From: Megalobrama amblycephala
Lineage: Eukaryota > Chordata > Actinopteri > Cypriniformes > Xenocyprididae
Reading direction: 5' to 3'
Assembly: GCF_018812025.1 (NCBI RefSeq)
Contig: NC_063044.1
Location: forward strand, 48,102,989 to 48,166,988
DNA: 64,000 nucleotides
This document shows positions 1 to 37,550 of this stretch, in pieces. A model generated the notes under the pieces. It was not told the DNA's origin. It saw only the letters and a program-made list of their open reading frames with translations, and searched no databases. A program made the translations under genes and the position numbers. How positions within the stretch are numbered: the stretch's first letter is position 1; every line of letters starts with the position of its first letter.

Positions 1-313
1 TAATCTGACGCATACATGCCGCATGCATGACGAACACTTTGTAAAGATCCATTTGAGGGTTATATTAGCTGTGTGAACTTTGTTAAGGCACTGTTCAAGG
101 CAAGCGTGAGCTCTGTGGGCAGAGAGCACGAGATTTAAAGGGCCCGCAGCATAAAATCGGCGCGTTTTATAATGACGCCCCAAAATAGGCAGTTAAAAAA
201 AAAAATAAAAAAAAAATCTATGGGGTATTTTGAGCTGAAACTTCACAGACACATTCAGGGGACACCTTAGACTTATATTACATCTTTTAAAAACATAATC
301 TAGGGCACCTTTA
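1..313 (-). mobile_element. Truncated MITE (AAAGGTGCCC family), copy 1
   Basis: The segment ends in TAGGGCACCTTTA, the inverted terminus of a palindromic element that recurs at 27356-28310 and 37774-38740. Compared with those copies it lies in reverse orientation, and its other end is cut off by the window edge. Shared internal blocks include the sequence around TATGGGGTATTTTGAGC and the CCTCAAATGGATC block in reverse complement. It carries no ORF and is a non-autonomous DNA transposon by structure; the superfamily is not determined. Confidence 0.75.
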
Positions 314-1085
314 AGAGTCGGGGGGTGAAAACTTTTGAACAGGATGAAGAGGTCCAAATTTTTCTTATTTCACTTGAATATCATTGTTTTTCATTTAGTA
401 CTGCCCTTCGGAAGCAACAGAAGATACTTGCACGTTTCACGGAAGACAAATTATATGCAGTTTACCTTGATCTTCAAATTCCAAATGTTTTCACACCCCA
501 TCTATTAATACATCATGTTTTTCTCTGGAGCATCAGTGAATGTTTGAACCTTTTTTAATAGTTGTGTTTGAGTCCCTCAGTTGTCCTTAGTGTAAAACGA
601 CAGATCTTAAAATCATTCAGTCACTGCTGGAAAGGGTTCAAATATGCAACAAAAAAAAAATGCTGGAAAACTGAAGAATCTGCAGGACCTGGAGGATTTT
701 TTCTGAATACATTTTTACAGTAGTTATTATTCTTTGTTAATATTAGTTAATAAAAATGCAGCTGTTCATTGTTATTTCATGTCAGCTTAGGTCCATTAAA
801 TAATATTAACAGAAACAACTTTTAACTTTTAATAATGCATTAGTAAATGTTGAAATTAACAGCAACTAAGATTAACAAATGCTCTTTGTTCTTTTGCCAT
901 TGGGCTTTTTTCAGAGTGCGCAACTGCACAGGCACATTCATTATTAATCTTATGCCTGATAAACGGCTTTGTTAATGTTTCTTATCTCGTCACATTGACA
1001 GTTATGAATTACAATGAATCACGTAGCCTAGGCTATATTTTCAACTAAATAATAGCTAAATCCCTAAATATTTCTGTTGGTCATT
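314..1085. other. Intergenic AT-rich DNA
   Basis: No gene or RNA was recognised. The short open frame near 325-558 has no start context, no splice support and no familiar motif. Confidence 0.5.
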
Positions 1086-1282
1086 TACACTGTCAGAAAA
1101 AAGGTACGGGGCAGTAACAAGGTAAAAAAAGGTACTAATATGTACTTTTAAAGTACTAATATGTACCTTTAAAGTACAAATATAAGTAGGGGTAAGTAGG
1201 TACAAAGATGTACCTTTTCACTTTTGTACCTTAGGATACTGCCCCAGTGACAAGCACCATACCTTTTTTTCCTGACAGTGTA
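1086..1282. mobile_element. Short palindromic MITE
   Basis: The termini are near-perfect inverted repeats (TACACTGTCAGAAAAAAGGT on the left, its reverse complement ending ACAGTGTA on the right). The interior repeats GTACTAATATGTAC and AAAGTAC motifs. Length is about 197 bp with no coding capacity, as expected of a non-autonomous DNA transposon. Confidence 0.75.
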
Positions 1283-2499
1283 ACATTTCTATTGTAAAAC
1301 AGCAGACAAATATTACATGTTGAGTTTTCTCACACCGGAATTCATGATCAGCATTCAGCAGCTTCTGAGAACCTAAAGCCCGCCTACTTTGATTTGATTG
1401 GTCGTTTTAAACATTTTGACATTAATGAGTGGTGTTTGACTGCTGACTGTGTCGGTAATCTTGACGTCGTGCAATATATCCGTGCAGCACCAAAGTAGAC
1501 TTAATAGGCATTTATTTCACAAGGTTTATTATATACACCTTGGAAAAATTCAGAGATGGATAGATGGATAGATAGATAGAAAGAAAATGGGACAGAGAAA
1601 GGCTGTAATTTTTTTTTTAATTGGGCCTGTGTAAAAAGCCAGAGTGACCCCACAGAATGGTCGAGCAGTGGGCGGGGAGGAATTTAGCAGGAGGTGGGAC
1701 TTGTTTATCAGCACAATGTAAGCGAGCAAACACACGGCAGGAATGAGTAGAGTCACCAGTAACCCGACGCCATACGGGGTGATGGTCTACAGCAGCTGTT
1801 GAGGTACCGCATGAGTCTTTGACTTTGGTCCCTCCCAACTTCACAGAACGACACTCTAAATCATAACAAATTCATTAAATTCACTATAGCACAATCTGAA
1901 GATCCCAAACACCTGTTTGCCAGAGGGTGACAGCTACATGAATCACCGGCAGGCATTCCGAACATAATAGACCTCATTAGAGACTGTAGGTCGTATCACA
2001 TTCCTGTCAGAACAGGTGAGTCTGTGTTATGTAACAGTGGAATGACCCTGAGCAGCGCTTAAAGGATTTTCATAAACACAGGTCTCAACACCCAGCACAT
2101 GGATCAGTGGACAGATTCCAAAGTGTGTCAAAAGAGATCCATAAATGTTCTAAGTACATTTAATGACTAAATGATTTTGGCATCACCAAACATTGGACGT
2201 TATGTCTTAAGCCGGGCACACATTTAACGACTAGCTAAAACATTCGAAGACTGTGCTCAACATACAGCGATTGTTTCCTGCAACTGAAGCAGATTTATAT
2301 ACTTACACATGGAATTTGAACACCGACTGCAATCGCAGACTGAGCGCAACTGGGTCTGACTGGACGCGTTTGAGCGCGATCAGTCATAAGTATCAATTTA
2401 CATTCATAATCGGCCTTACAATCGTTAAATGTGTGCGCGGCTTTAGTCACATATTATGCTATATAAAATGTAGGTTTTAATTCTATTTTTAGGAGAATT
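1283..2499. other. Intergenic DNA, no gene recognised
   Basis: Contains a short GATA/GATG simple repeat near 1557-1583. The open frames here are short and unsupported. Confidence 0.45.
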
Positions 2500-2927
2500 G
2501 TGACCCTGGACCACAAAACCAGTCATAAGGGTAAATTTTTTGAAATTGAGATTTATACATCATCTGAAAGCTGAATAAATAAGCTTTCCATTTTTTTGTT
2601 AGGATAGGACAATATTTGGCCGAGATACAACTATTTTAAAATCTGGAATCTGAGGTTGCCAAAAAATAAAAAAAAATTGAGAAAAACGCCTTTAAAGTTG
2701 TCCAAATGAAGTCCTTAGCAATGCAAATAACTTACAAAAGTACATTTTTTTATATATTTATGGTAGGACATTTACAAAATATAGTCATGGAACATGATCT
2801 TTACTAAATATCCTAATGATTTTGGCATAAAAGAAAAATCGATCATTATGACCCATACAATGTGTTGTTGGCTATTGCTACAAATATACCTGTGTGACTT
2901 ATGACTGGTTTTGTGGTCCAGGTTCAC
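2500..2927. mobile_element. Palindromic MITE (GTGACCCTGGACCAC family), copy 1
   Basis: Starts GTGACCCTGGACCACAAAAC and ends in the inverted form (GTTTTGTGGTCCAGGTTCAC). Two more copies lie at 8400-8847 and 41191-41605, all about 415-450 bp with the same internal order, including AAAGTTGTCCAAATGAAGTC. It is non-coding; copy number within one window shows it is a dispersed repeat. Confidence 0.85.
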
Positions 2928-3675
2928 AATTATGCATTTTGCAGTTATTGAATTTGCAATTATTGAATTTACAGGTTATTTAACATTTTTAAATAAAACA
3001 TTTTTTAACAAAAAATGTTTTTTGGTTCTTTTTTGGGGTTTCAATATTATTTTTTAACATGTAATCTAATTTGATTTTGTAGATTAGGTCAGATTTTTGA
3101 CTTGCAACATAATGACTAGGAATGCATAATATATGGGCGCCCATTTCTATATCAGCCAATAAATCTTCAATTTGAGTGAAATATGGTGATAAATAACAGC
3201 CAAGTGATCGTGTGGGGTACATTATTTGTAGTCGACCTACCTATTATACAAATAAAATATTTACTCAGATCTTGTATGATTTTTTTGAAAATTATGTGAA
3301 AAGGAGTAGAAAAGATTGTTTTCTGCAGTTGTTTAAAATGAAAATCAGTTTTCTATTGTATAGTAGTAATATGATGTTTAGTGTTATTTGAAATGCATAG
3401 AAATATGGATTTTTAAGGTGAGCGTTTTTGTTTTGTAATCAGTCTCACATTACTACCTAATATCAGATTTTGGCCTCGAAATATACATGTTTGGTATCGA
3501 CCAAAATATTTAGATCACATCCCTATTTCTTTTTTAATATTTAAATATGAAATCAAATATATTTCTTGGATCAAGGCAGAAAATAAAGGTGTGCTCAGGA
3601 ATATTCTCTCAATCTTTCAAAAATATGATGGCAAGGACACTGCAAAAGTGACTTTTTGGCTTTCACTCCTTTAGT

Positions 3676-5600
3676 ACGGAGGAGGATTAGGGCCAAGCAA
3701 TAATAAAAAAATAAAACCATCTCGAGATTAAAGTTGTTAAATTTCGAGAAAAAACTCGTTACATTTTGAGAAAAAAGTCGAAATAAAATGTTGAGAATAA
3801 AGTCATTCAATTACGAGAAAAAACTCGTTAAATTTTAAGAAAAAAGTCGAGATAAAATGTTGAGAAAAAAGTCATTACATTACGAGAAAAAAGTCGTTAA
3901 ATTTTGAGAAAAATGTCGAGATAAAATTTTGAGAATAAAGTCATTAAATTACAAGAAAAAACTCGTTAAATTTTAAGAAAAAAGTCGAGATAAAATGTTG
4001 AGAAAAAAGTCATTACATTACGAGAAAAAAGTCGTTACATTTTGAGAAAAATGTCGAGATAAAATTTTGAGAATAAAGTCATTAAATTACAAGAAAAAAC
4101 TCGTTAAATTTTGAGAAAAAAGTCGAGAAAAAATGTTGAGAAAAAAGTCATTAAATTACGAGAAAAGTCGTTAAATTACGAGAACAAATTTGTTAAATTA
4201 CGAGAACAAATTCGTTAAATTACGAGAACAAATTCGTTAAATTATGAGAAAAATGTCGTTAAATTTAGAGAAAAAAGTCTAGATAAAATGTTGAGAAAAA
4301 GTAATTAAATTACGAGAAAAAAGTCATTAAATTACGAGAAAAAAGTCGTTAAATTACGAGAACAAATTCGTTAAATTACGAGAACAAATTCGTTAAATTA
4401 TGAGAAAAATGTCGTTACATTTAGAGAAAAAAGTCGAGATAAAATGTTGAGAAAAAAGTAATTAAATTACGAGAAAAAAATCGTTAAATTACGAGAACAA
4501 ATTCGTTAAATTATGAGAAAAATGTCGTTAAAATTCGAGAAAAAAGTCGAGATAAAATGTTGAGAAAAAAGTCATTAAATTACGAGAACAAATTCGTTAA
4601 ATTATGAGAACAAATTCGTTAAATTACGAGAACAAATTCGTTAAGTTATGAGAAAAATGTCGTTAAATTTAGAGAAAAAAGTCGAGATAAAATGTTGAGA
4701 AAAAAGTAATTAAATTACGAGAAAAAAGTCGTTAAATTACGAGAACAAATTCGTTAAATTACGAGAACAAATTCGTTAAATTATGAGAAAAATGTCGTTA
4801 AATTTAGAGAAAAAAGTCGAGATAAAATGTTGAGAAAAAAGTAATTAAATTACGAAAAAAAGTCGTTAAATTACGAGAACAAATTCGTTAAATTATGAGA
4901 AAAATGTCGTTAAATTTCGAGAAAAAAGTCGAGATAAAATGTTGAAAAAAAAGTCATTAAATTACGAGAACAAATTCATTAAATTACGAGAACAAATTCG
5001 TTAAATTATGAGAAAAATTTCGTTAAATTTCGAGAAAAAAGTCGAGATAAAATGTTGAGAAAAAAGTCATTAAATTACGAGAACAAATTCGTTAAATTAC
5101 GAGAACAAATTCGTTAAATTATGAGAAAAATTTCGTTACATTTCGAGAAAAAAGTCGAGATAAAATGTTGAGAAAAAAGTCATTAAATTACGAGAACAAA
5201 TTCGTTAAATTACGAATTTGTTCTCATAATTTAACGACTTTTTTCTCCTAATTTAATGACTTTATTCTCATAATTTAATGAGTTTATTCTCTTAATTTAA
5301 TGAGTCTATTCTCAACATTTTATCTCAACTTTTTTCTCGAAATTTAACAACATTTTTCTCATAATTTAACGAATTTGTTCTCGTAATTTAACAACTTTTT
5401 TCTCGTAATTTAATGACTTTATTCTCAACATTTTACCTTGAGTTTTTTCTCGAAACTTAACGAATTTTTTCTCATAATTTAACGAGTTTATTCTCAACAT
5501 TTTATCTCGACTTTTTTCTTGAAATTTAACGAGTTTTTTCTCGTAATTTAATGAGTTTATTCTCAACATTTTATTTCGACTTTTTTCTAGAAATTGAAAG
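3676..5600. mobile_element. Expanded fold-back element with 22-bp minisatellite
   Basis: The left end (ACGGAGGAGGATTAGGGCC, then an AT-rich stretch and AAACCATCTCGAG) matches the termini of the intact element at 7021-7537. The interior is a long array of about 22-bp units (AAATTACGAGAACAAATTCG plus TT and variants ending AAAAAAGTCGTT), arranged in higher-order blocks that include AAATGTTGAGAAAAAAGTCA. From about 5215 the same units run in the opposite orientation, making a giant asymmetric hairpin. The right terminus typical of the family is not seen, so the copy is truncated or rearranged. Open frames on the minus strand here are products of the repeat. Confidence 0.85.
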
Positions 5601-5639
5601 AGTTTTTTCTTTTACTTCTGGGAAGTTAATAGTGCTCTT

Positions 5640-7020
5640 CACTCCATGTACGTTCATGTGCAGTGAGTCACTGCCTCGCTGAGAGTTTAGCCGGTGAGTG
5701 GAGTCTGCAAAAAGACTTGAATGGGGCCACTTAAACAGCAGTGATGCAATTTAATTGATTTTTCACATAAAAGAACCCAATGATTTCTGTGAACAGGTGC
5801 AGAAATGTAAGCTGTCACATATCATAGCATGGAAAATATACTCAAATAATGATGATAAATGTTGTTTTGTAATGTGGTGAATTATTAAAATCAGAACTTT
5901 GTTCTTTTATAATGAGATACATATATGACTGATAATGTCTCAGCACTGCATAGTGTTTCTTCTAATTGTAGTGATCATATTTGACAGTGAGGGTTATCTG
6001 GGGCAAATCTCCTAAAGTGGAAACATGTTCAGTTGTAGACAGCCCATTGAAATTGCCTTCAATCGAATCTTTGTGTGCCGAATTGTTTTGTTACACTGAG
6101 GGGGCAGGGTCTCATCCTGGTCCAGCTGGACCCAAAAGTAAAAAAGCGACCCACAAACTACTCAGTCTGAGTAGCATTCTTCAATTTGTCGAGAGCTTTT
6201 AACTGTATGCTGAAACTGGGGACACAGCAGCCATGCCTAAGCGAAAGATAAACCTGTTGGAGGTTTGGCACAGGAACCGTGTTGCTCACCCAAACAGAGC
6301 TAAGAACCTAAAACTATGGCCTCATCAACTGTAAGTTTGAAAAAACTGTTAAAACAGGTTATTTGCTGTGTCAATATATGTAACTTAATTGTGACAGATA
6401 CTCATTTTTGTGTAGCTCAATCATAGTTGTTTGTTGTGACAGTGTTGTGCAAATAAAAGGCACAGTTTAGAGCAATTCCACTTTAATAGTGATGTACAGT
6501 TTAATACAAGTGTGGAATATAATGCTTTGATTTATGTTTTGATCAAGGTTTTTATTGTTGTCTCAATTTACACTTTTCTGTGTTCTGAAAAAAGATACAA
6601 GTATGTAAGATTTTATTTCTCATAATTTTGACTTTATATCAAAATTACGAAAAATAAAGTCACCTCACTATAAAAAAGTAAAAAATTAAGATGTATAAGA
6701 GACTGTTTATGTTTGTGTGATTCTTTTATGAATATAAAGTTCAAAAGAACAGCGTTTTTTAAAAATAGATTTTTTTTAATCAATGTATGTCTTTAATGTC
6801 AATTTTATCAATTTTGATCAGTTTAATATATTTAGGTATAAAAGTATTAATTTCTTTAAAAAAAAAAAAATCTTACTGACGCCGATCTTACTGAAATTTT
6901 GAACAGTATATAAAATATCACTTTATTTAACTCATTATTTAAACAGTTTCAGAATATCCTGTTCTATTTTATAATACAAAAAGGCATACAAAAACTTTTG
7001 CAGAAAATGCAGACATGATT
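5640..7020. other. Intergenic DNA, no gene recognised
   Basis: A short open frame at 5981-6202 has no recognisable motif. Around 6786-6900 there is a fragment resembling the 3' part of the repeat at 18895-19157 (AAAAGTATTAATTTCTTT followed by a CTTACTGAC block). No promoter was identified with confidence. Confidence 0.4.
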
Positions 7021-7537
7021 ACAGAAGAGGATTAGGGCCAAGCAATAATAAAAAAATAAAACCATCTCAAGATTAAAGTTGTTAAATTTCGAGAAAAAAC
7101 TCGTTAAATTTTGGGAAAAAAGTTGAAATAAAATGTTGAGAATAAACTCTTTAAATTACGAGAAAAAAATTGTTAAATTTCAAGAAAAAGGTCGAGATAA
7201 AATGTTGAGAATAAAGTCATTAAATTACGAGAAAAAAGTTGTTAGATTATGAGAACAAATTCGTTAAATTATGAGAAAAACGTCGTTAAATTTCGAGAAA
7301 AAAAGTCGAGATAAAATGTTGAGAATAAAGTCATTAAATTACGAGAAAAAAGTCGTTAAATTATGAGAACAAATTCGTAATTTAACGAATTTGTTCTCGT
7401 AATTTAATGACTTTTTTCATATGATTTAATGACTTTATTCTCAACATTTTATCTCGACCTTTTTCTCGAAATTTAACAACTTTAATCTCGAGATGGTTTT
7501 ATTTTTTTATTATTGCTTGGCCCTAATCCTCTTCCGT
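7021..7537. mobile_element. Complete fold-back element, short form
   Basis: Termini are long inverted repeats (ACAGAAGAGGATTAGGGCC on the left; the right end reads GGCCCTAATCCTCTTCCGT). The flanks ACATGATT and ACATGATG look like an 8-bp target-site duplication with one mismatch, which would fit hAT-type integration. The interior is the same 22-bp minisatellite as the element at 3676, with the centre of symmetry near 7380. No transposase is encoded. Confidence 0.82.
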
Positions 7538-7763
7538 ACATGATGACAAATTCCATTTATAAAAAAAATTATAATACGCTATAAGTTGTAAGTTCATACT
7601 TTAATTTTTTTAATTGATGGAAATTTAATCAATTGTTAAACACCTGCTTAGCATGACTAAATATGAATAATGTACAAAGAATTACAGATGGTCTAATGTC
7701 TTTCAGAGAAGGTATTTACTGTACCACAAACTTTTTCTTTTTCTGTTTTCTCTGTCCCTGCAG

Positions 7764-7818
7764 TGCACAATTGAGAGACCCCGAAGTGGTGGCAGCCCTC
7801 ATTCAGCAGAATGTCAAG
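7764..7818 (+). other. scn4a 5' UTR segment of first coding exon
   Basis: A strong polypyrimidine tract followed by CCCTGCAG ends at 7763, so the first coding exon is preceded by a spliced 5' UTR. The upstream non-coding exon and promoter were not located; the fold-back element at 7.0-7.5 kb lies just upstream. Confidence 0.6.
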
Positions 7819-32981
<25,163 letters not shown>

Positions 32982-34980
32982 CAGGTTCAAGCCATGGTGA
33001 ACACTCAACCTTTGGAAAGCCCAACAATACTGAGACCCTTCAGGAGAGGGTTTCTTCAGAGTTATACTTTGGCACACAACAGCCAGTATGAAAGAAATTC
33101 ATTGAGTTAGTATGGCGAAGATTCTTTGCGTATGGCTAAGAGTTGTAATCAGTAAAAGGCTCCTCTCAGTTTGTCTAATGGCACTGGAAATGATTGGGCT
33201 CTTAGTGCAGACATCAATGATTTTGACGCCCAGAACCTGAAATGACCCCATGACTTGTCATGATAGCCAGAACAGACTAAAATAAATCCTGTTTTAAGAG
33301 TATATTACAGATCGTTTTTGTAGTATCTGACTTAATTGCATTTAAAAATTAACACATATTTGAGATTTAGACTCATTTTACTTGCTTTCAACTCTAGCAT
33401 TCAAAATAAACATATTGTTCTGATTTTGCACTAACAGTTAAATAAAATTAACACTGGCAACCTGTTATTCAGAATATTAGTTTTAATAGTTCACTGTAAA
33501 GACATGTAATATTACATCTTTATACTAACAGCAGTACATTTGGTAGTATTTTAAACCTTTAATCAAATAAAAGCAGAATCTCTAGTTTGCCCAAAGACAA
33601 AAATGTCACTACAAGATTAAATTATCCAAGGATATAACTCAGACCATAAAACAAACAGAACTGTAAATGTGGATTCTGTAATGCTTAACTTGCCTAATGA
33701 GCCTTTCTCGTGTGGAGGGTGTACTTGCAAATTGTTAATTGCAAGTATAGGTCATTTTTACTTTATTTTGAGCCAGATTTGTGCCATTGTGTCCTGAATG
33801 TCTGGTTGTTCAGCCCAGCCATGTAGTGCATGATAATGGGCATGATGACACAATATACAGAGATTGTTCTGTAGATAATAAACTATGCAAAGGAGTATGC
33901 TTTGTACAGGTCATTGTATGTTGGAAAAACTACATGTATGAATGGATGTATCAGGGTCTGAAGGGGGAAAAAAAACTAGCCAACTTAGCATATTGCATCC
34001 TTATTTTTATTAGCATTCTGTGGAGACTGATGTTCTATGGACACAGTCTGCTATAATGCCTCCAGAGAGTCAGACTCAACAAGACTGACCAAATGTGCCT
34101 TGTCAGACTGTTGGCATCCCCATCGTGTTTCACTGTATCTATACTCATCCAGCATTTACAGTTAAATTGTGATGATCAACATTTAATTGCAAAGTTAACA
34201 ATTTATCTTTCTTTCACAACCGATTTAACAGCTTTATTTTGACTGCCAGGTTAAAAGGTTTAAATGTTTTAGGAAGTATTTTCAGTTGCTTGTCGTTTCA
34301 CATCTTTTTTTTAATTGAATTGGTTAAACATTTTGTAACATGCACTGGCTGTTGAAGCAACCAGTTTATTTAAGCCCCCAAGCTGAAAGTGTTAGAATAA
34401 GCACTTAATTAAGCATGAAGCTTTGGTTGCTTACAAACTCTTTATTTATGGCATTTCTATCACTTTTTTATATATATATATTTGTGAAATGCAAATCATG
34501 AGTGAGGGTGCAAGTAGAGAGATGAGGATTACAAGCGTGATTACAAACAACCTATTCATACTTCAGTTTGTTCATGCAGTAATGACATGATAATGATTAA
34601 AATAGGAATGCACATAACTGAATACTTTTCAGAAAACCTTTTCATTTATCATTGATTTTATTAATTAAACTAAGACAAATGAATAGTAATATAATACAAA
34701 TCAGAATCCACTTAATGTTTTGCATTGATAAAATCCTTGTTGATTTATTATTTAATTTTATAATTGTCACAATTAAGAAATTTTAGTATTTTTAGATGGT
34801 CTTTAATGTTCTGCTTATAAGTACTAACACGCTGTTTACTGAATGTATTGACACCTCACAGTATCTGAATGCATGTTATGGATTATGTAACATTTTTCAA
34901 GTACTGAAATATTTGTAAATTTTATTGTATATTCTTTCTCTGTTTACATGACAGAAATAAACTCGTTTTTTGAATCTTTG
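32982..34980 (+). other. scn4a: scn4a 3' UTR
   Basis: No gene or transposon is seen between the stop codon and the AATAAA at 34956, so this 2-kb stretch is read as one long 3' UTR. Earlier AATAAA-like sites near 33405 and 33440 could give shorter transcripts. The open frame at 33781-34056 has no support. Confidence 0.6.
34956..34961 (+). terminator. scn4a: Probable scn4a polyadenylation signal
   Basis: AATAAA followed within about 25 bp by a T/G-rich stretch (TTTTTTGAATCTTTGAG). Confidence 0.6.
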
Positions 34981-34999
34981 AGTTTTTTTTATGTCCTAA

Positions 35000-35880
35000 C
35001 AGTATGCAATGACAAAAAATACAAGTTTTCATTTGTCTTTAGAACATTTGTTTTAATCTCACTAGTGTTTTATTAAATGTAGTTAAGCGAGAGTAAAGGT
35101 AAGAATTATAGAATATAAAAAAACTGAATATTAAAAAAAGCTTTTTAATATACTTTTTTTTTTCTGTTGCTAAATTGTCCAGCTGATATGGCAAACATGC
35201 GCCACCCTGTGGTCAAGGTACTTATTATTTATAGTACTGAGCTGACTTTAAACAGCAATGGTTTGTTAATACATTATTTTATTTTTAGAGATTGAAAAAT
35301 TCATTTGGATAGTCTTACTGCAGGATACACTTTATACTGCCACAGTTTTTTTATTTTTTATTTAAAGAAATAAAATAATTAAAGGATTAAAAGGGATCAA
35401 ATATTAAATGTTTAGCCACTTATATCTTACCACAGACACACTCTTTCACTGTAAAAACTAAAAGTGTCATATTTACTCGTCTTCAGTGAATAGTAAGCCC
35501 CGCCTTCTTTTATCTGATTGGCCATCATTTTGACGTTGGCGAGCGCTGTTAGACCGCTGAGGCAGACCAGCCTAAAAATGTTACTTTTTAAACTGTCTGT
35601 CATCCTAACAACAAACAGAGCAGTGCATAATGGAGAGCAGCATTAAGAAATATCAAATTATAGGGGGGACAGTTTGGCCATTTCCAGTTATTGGGGGGGA
35701 ATTGTCCCCCTCGATGCCTATGGGGGTTACGGCAATGGCTTCCAGTGCACTAAATACCCTGGTCAAAGTATATCTCATACACATTCAATCTCATACACTC
35801 ATACTCAATACATGCCGCTCTCTCTGGACGTAGTATAACTGCTGCGGCATCCCCTGGATCACAGCCGCCCAAGTTCCGTG
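35000..35880. other. Intergenic DNA between scn4a and gh1, first part
   Basis: No gene recognised. The frame at 35630-35833 has no splice or homology support. Confidence 0.4.
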
Positions 35881-35881
35881 C

Positions 35882-35920
35882 ATGCAAATCAGGTCATGGG
35901 TCAGCTGTGAAGCGTGACCT
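35882..35920 (+). promoter_or_regulatory. Octamer plus DR1 motif cluster
   Basis: A perfect POU octamer ATGCAAAT (35882-35889) is followed at once by AGGTCA-T-GGGTCA (35891-35903, a DR1 nuclear-receptor element) and then an inverted half-site TGACCT (35915-35920). The surrounding 35.83-36.05 kb is GC-richer than its neighbours. It could be an enhancer of scn4a, gh1 or another neighbour; target and activity are inference. Confidence 0.4.
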
Positions 35921-36099
35921 CAGGACAGACGGTCAGTGCGTTCTCAGTGCATCTCTTTCACTGATGAGTGGAAGCCGAGTGGTGTGAATATGCTCATTTA
36001 TTCTCACTGCCGTCTGAGTGACGGAGTGACTTACTGGAAAGAATATTCTTGAAATAAACTCTCATCATCACCAAAACTAGATGTTTTAAACCAAATGTG

Positions 36100-36482
36100 A
36101 CTTAAATGTATGTTCAAAGTTTTGTGTTTTGGTAATTTATCATCTGTAAAGAAATAACTAGAATCATAATACTCTTACAATAACATATTTAATATTTACT
36201 TGCTTTATTTTTCTTTCTATCTAATTTTATTCGTATTGAATAAATATTAATCATACACATATTTTGATTTGTCCACTTATGTTGTTTTCCTATAACTTTT
36301 TGTAAATAGTCAAATAGTCAAATTTTTTATTTATATTATATTAATTTTATTTATATGATATTATATTTATATATTTGTATTATTTTTTTTATTTAATATT
36401 TAAAATGCATTTATTTATTTTTTATTTATTTATTTAAATTATACATTTATTTATTTTTAAGGCTGTTTATCGATAGAAACAT
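36100..36482. other. Low-complexity AT-rich tract
   Basis: Largely TTTATTTAT- and ATATT-type sequence with no gene or structured repeat. Confidence 0.6.
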
Positions 36483-36672
36483 GCACTGTAAAAAATAAAT
36501 CCGTAAAATAACAGAAAATTACCCGGACATCATACAGTAATTTATGGACCATTAACCCTAAAATACAACACAATGAAGTGCAAAAACACCTTTAAAAAAA
36601 ATAAATAAATATGGAAAATGCTGTTAAATTAATACAGCACATTGTGCCCTATTTTTACAGTTTTTTTAGAGT
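36483..36672. mobile_element. Short MITE (CACTGTAAAAAATAAATCC left end)
   Basis: Left end TGCACTGTAAAAAATAAAT and right end TTTACAGTTTTTTTAGAGTA are imperfect inverted repeats. About 190 bp, AT-rich and non-coding. Confidence 0.55.
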
Positions 36673-36968
36673 ATGGGACAAGACATAATTATGGAGAAAA
36701 GATTACCATGAAACATAGGCTAGAACCAATTTCTCTGGACCATGTGCAGAAACACAGAAGTCACAGATGGGTAACTTTTCACAACAAAAAATGTGGGAGT
36801 TGTTTCATTAACTGTAATAATGAATACATTACATAGTGCTTAGCACTGTCAGGATGGCACACGTGACCTGAACAACCTTTGTTTGCTACTTTTACAGGCT
36901 GAATGGGAATGTGAAAGGCCTGTCCTGGGATTCAGCCTTTATGTAAGCTAAGGAAGCACTGGAGAAGC

Positions 36969-37343
36969 TTGCCCCATCAACAAGTGGTGCCTCCAAAGCA
37001 AAGAAGCCGCAGCTGCCCGGAGAGATGCAACATGAGACGACTGGAGAACTGTGATGAGCAGCTTGTGGAACCGGAGAGTGGGTGGGATGGAGTCAGTGCA
37101 TTCCAGGGGAGATGTGTAACATTGCCCCCCTTTGAAACAAGAGTTGACGAGAAGTGGGAACAAGGTGGAGTTTGTCTTAAAGGAAAAGAGTTTCCTGAGC
37201 ACAGCTTATATAGTTCTGTAAATCGTTTAAGGACACAGAAAGACAGGTCTTGTCTTTGTGCAGAAAAGTTATTGCCGCAAGTGCATCAACGATGTCAAAA
37301 GTTCAAGAACAGTTTACAACGAAAGGGTCAAAGGTTATTGTGA
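36969..37343 (+). other. Unrecognised 124-codon open frame
   Basis: The frame encodes a basic, cysteine-containing product (eight Cys) with no signal peptide, membrane segment or motif I recognise. It lies in a block (36.86-37.38 kb) of more even base composition than the flanking DNA, possibly an old exon, a lncRNA exon or a transposon piece. It does not show the spaced Cys-Trp-Tyr-x-Cys pattern of an immunoglobulin domain. Confidence 0.15.
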
Positions 37344-37526
37344 ACATGTAGCAGGTGGCGTCAGGGGCAGGTGCCGCTTCTTTGCTTAAAGGTTGTCAAG
37401 TTTATATATTATGATGCTAGCAATATTGTGGGTTCAATTTTACTGTTATGCATACCAGTGGCAAAGAATTTTATGCTTCCATTGAAGCACAAAATGGAAA
37501 TATTCTCAAATCATTCTATTCACAAA

Positions 37527-37550
37527 TAAAACACACACACACACACACAT
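37527..37550. repeat. (AC)n microsatellite
   Basis: About eleven AC units. Confidence 0.85.

Noticed and set aside
5366..5569. Minus-strand frame with repeated MLRINSLNYEKK units
   Set aside because: Produced by the 22-bp minisatellite (66 bp gives 22 codons); not a repeat protein gene.
3676..7537. CRISPR-like array
   Set aside because: Repeats are contiguous with no unique spacers, flanked by transposon ends, in a vertebrate genome.
7663..7818. Upstream extension of the first scn4a coding exon
   Set aside because: A splice acceptor at 7762-7763 interrupts the frame, and the family start MARLLPPTGTD lies at 7819.
36969..37343. CD79B immunoglobulin exon
   Set aside because: Position fits, but cysteine spacing and the absence of a Trp core and Tyr-x-Cys do not.
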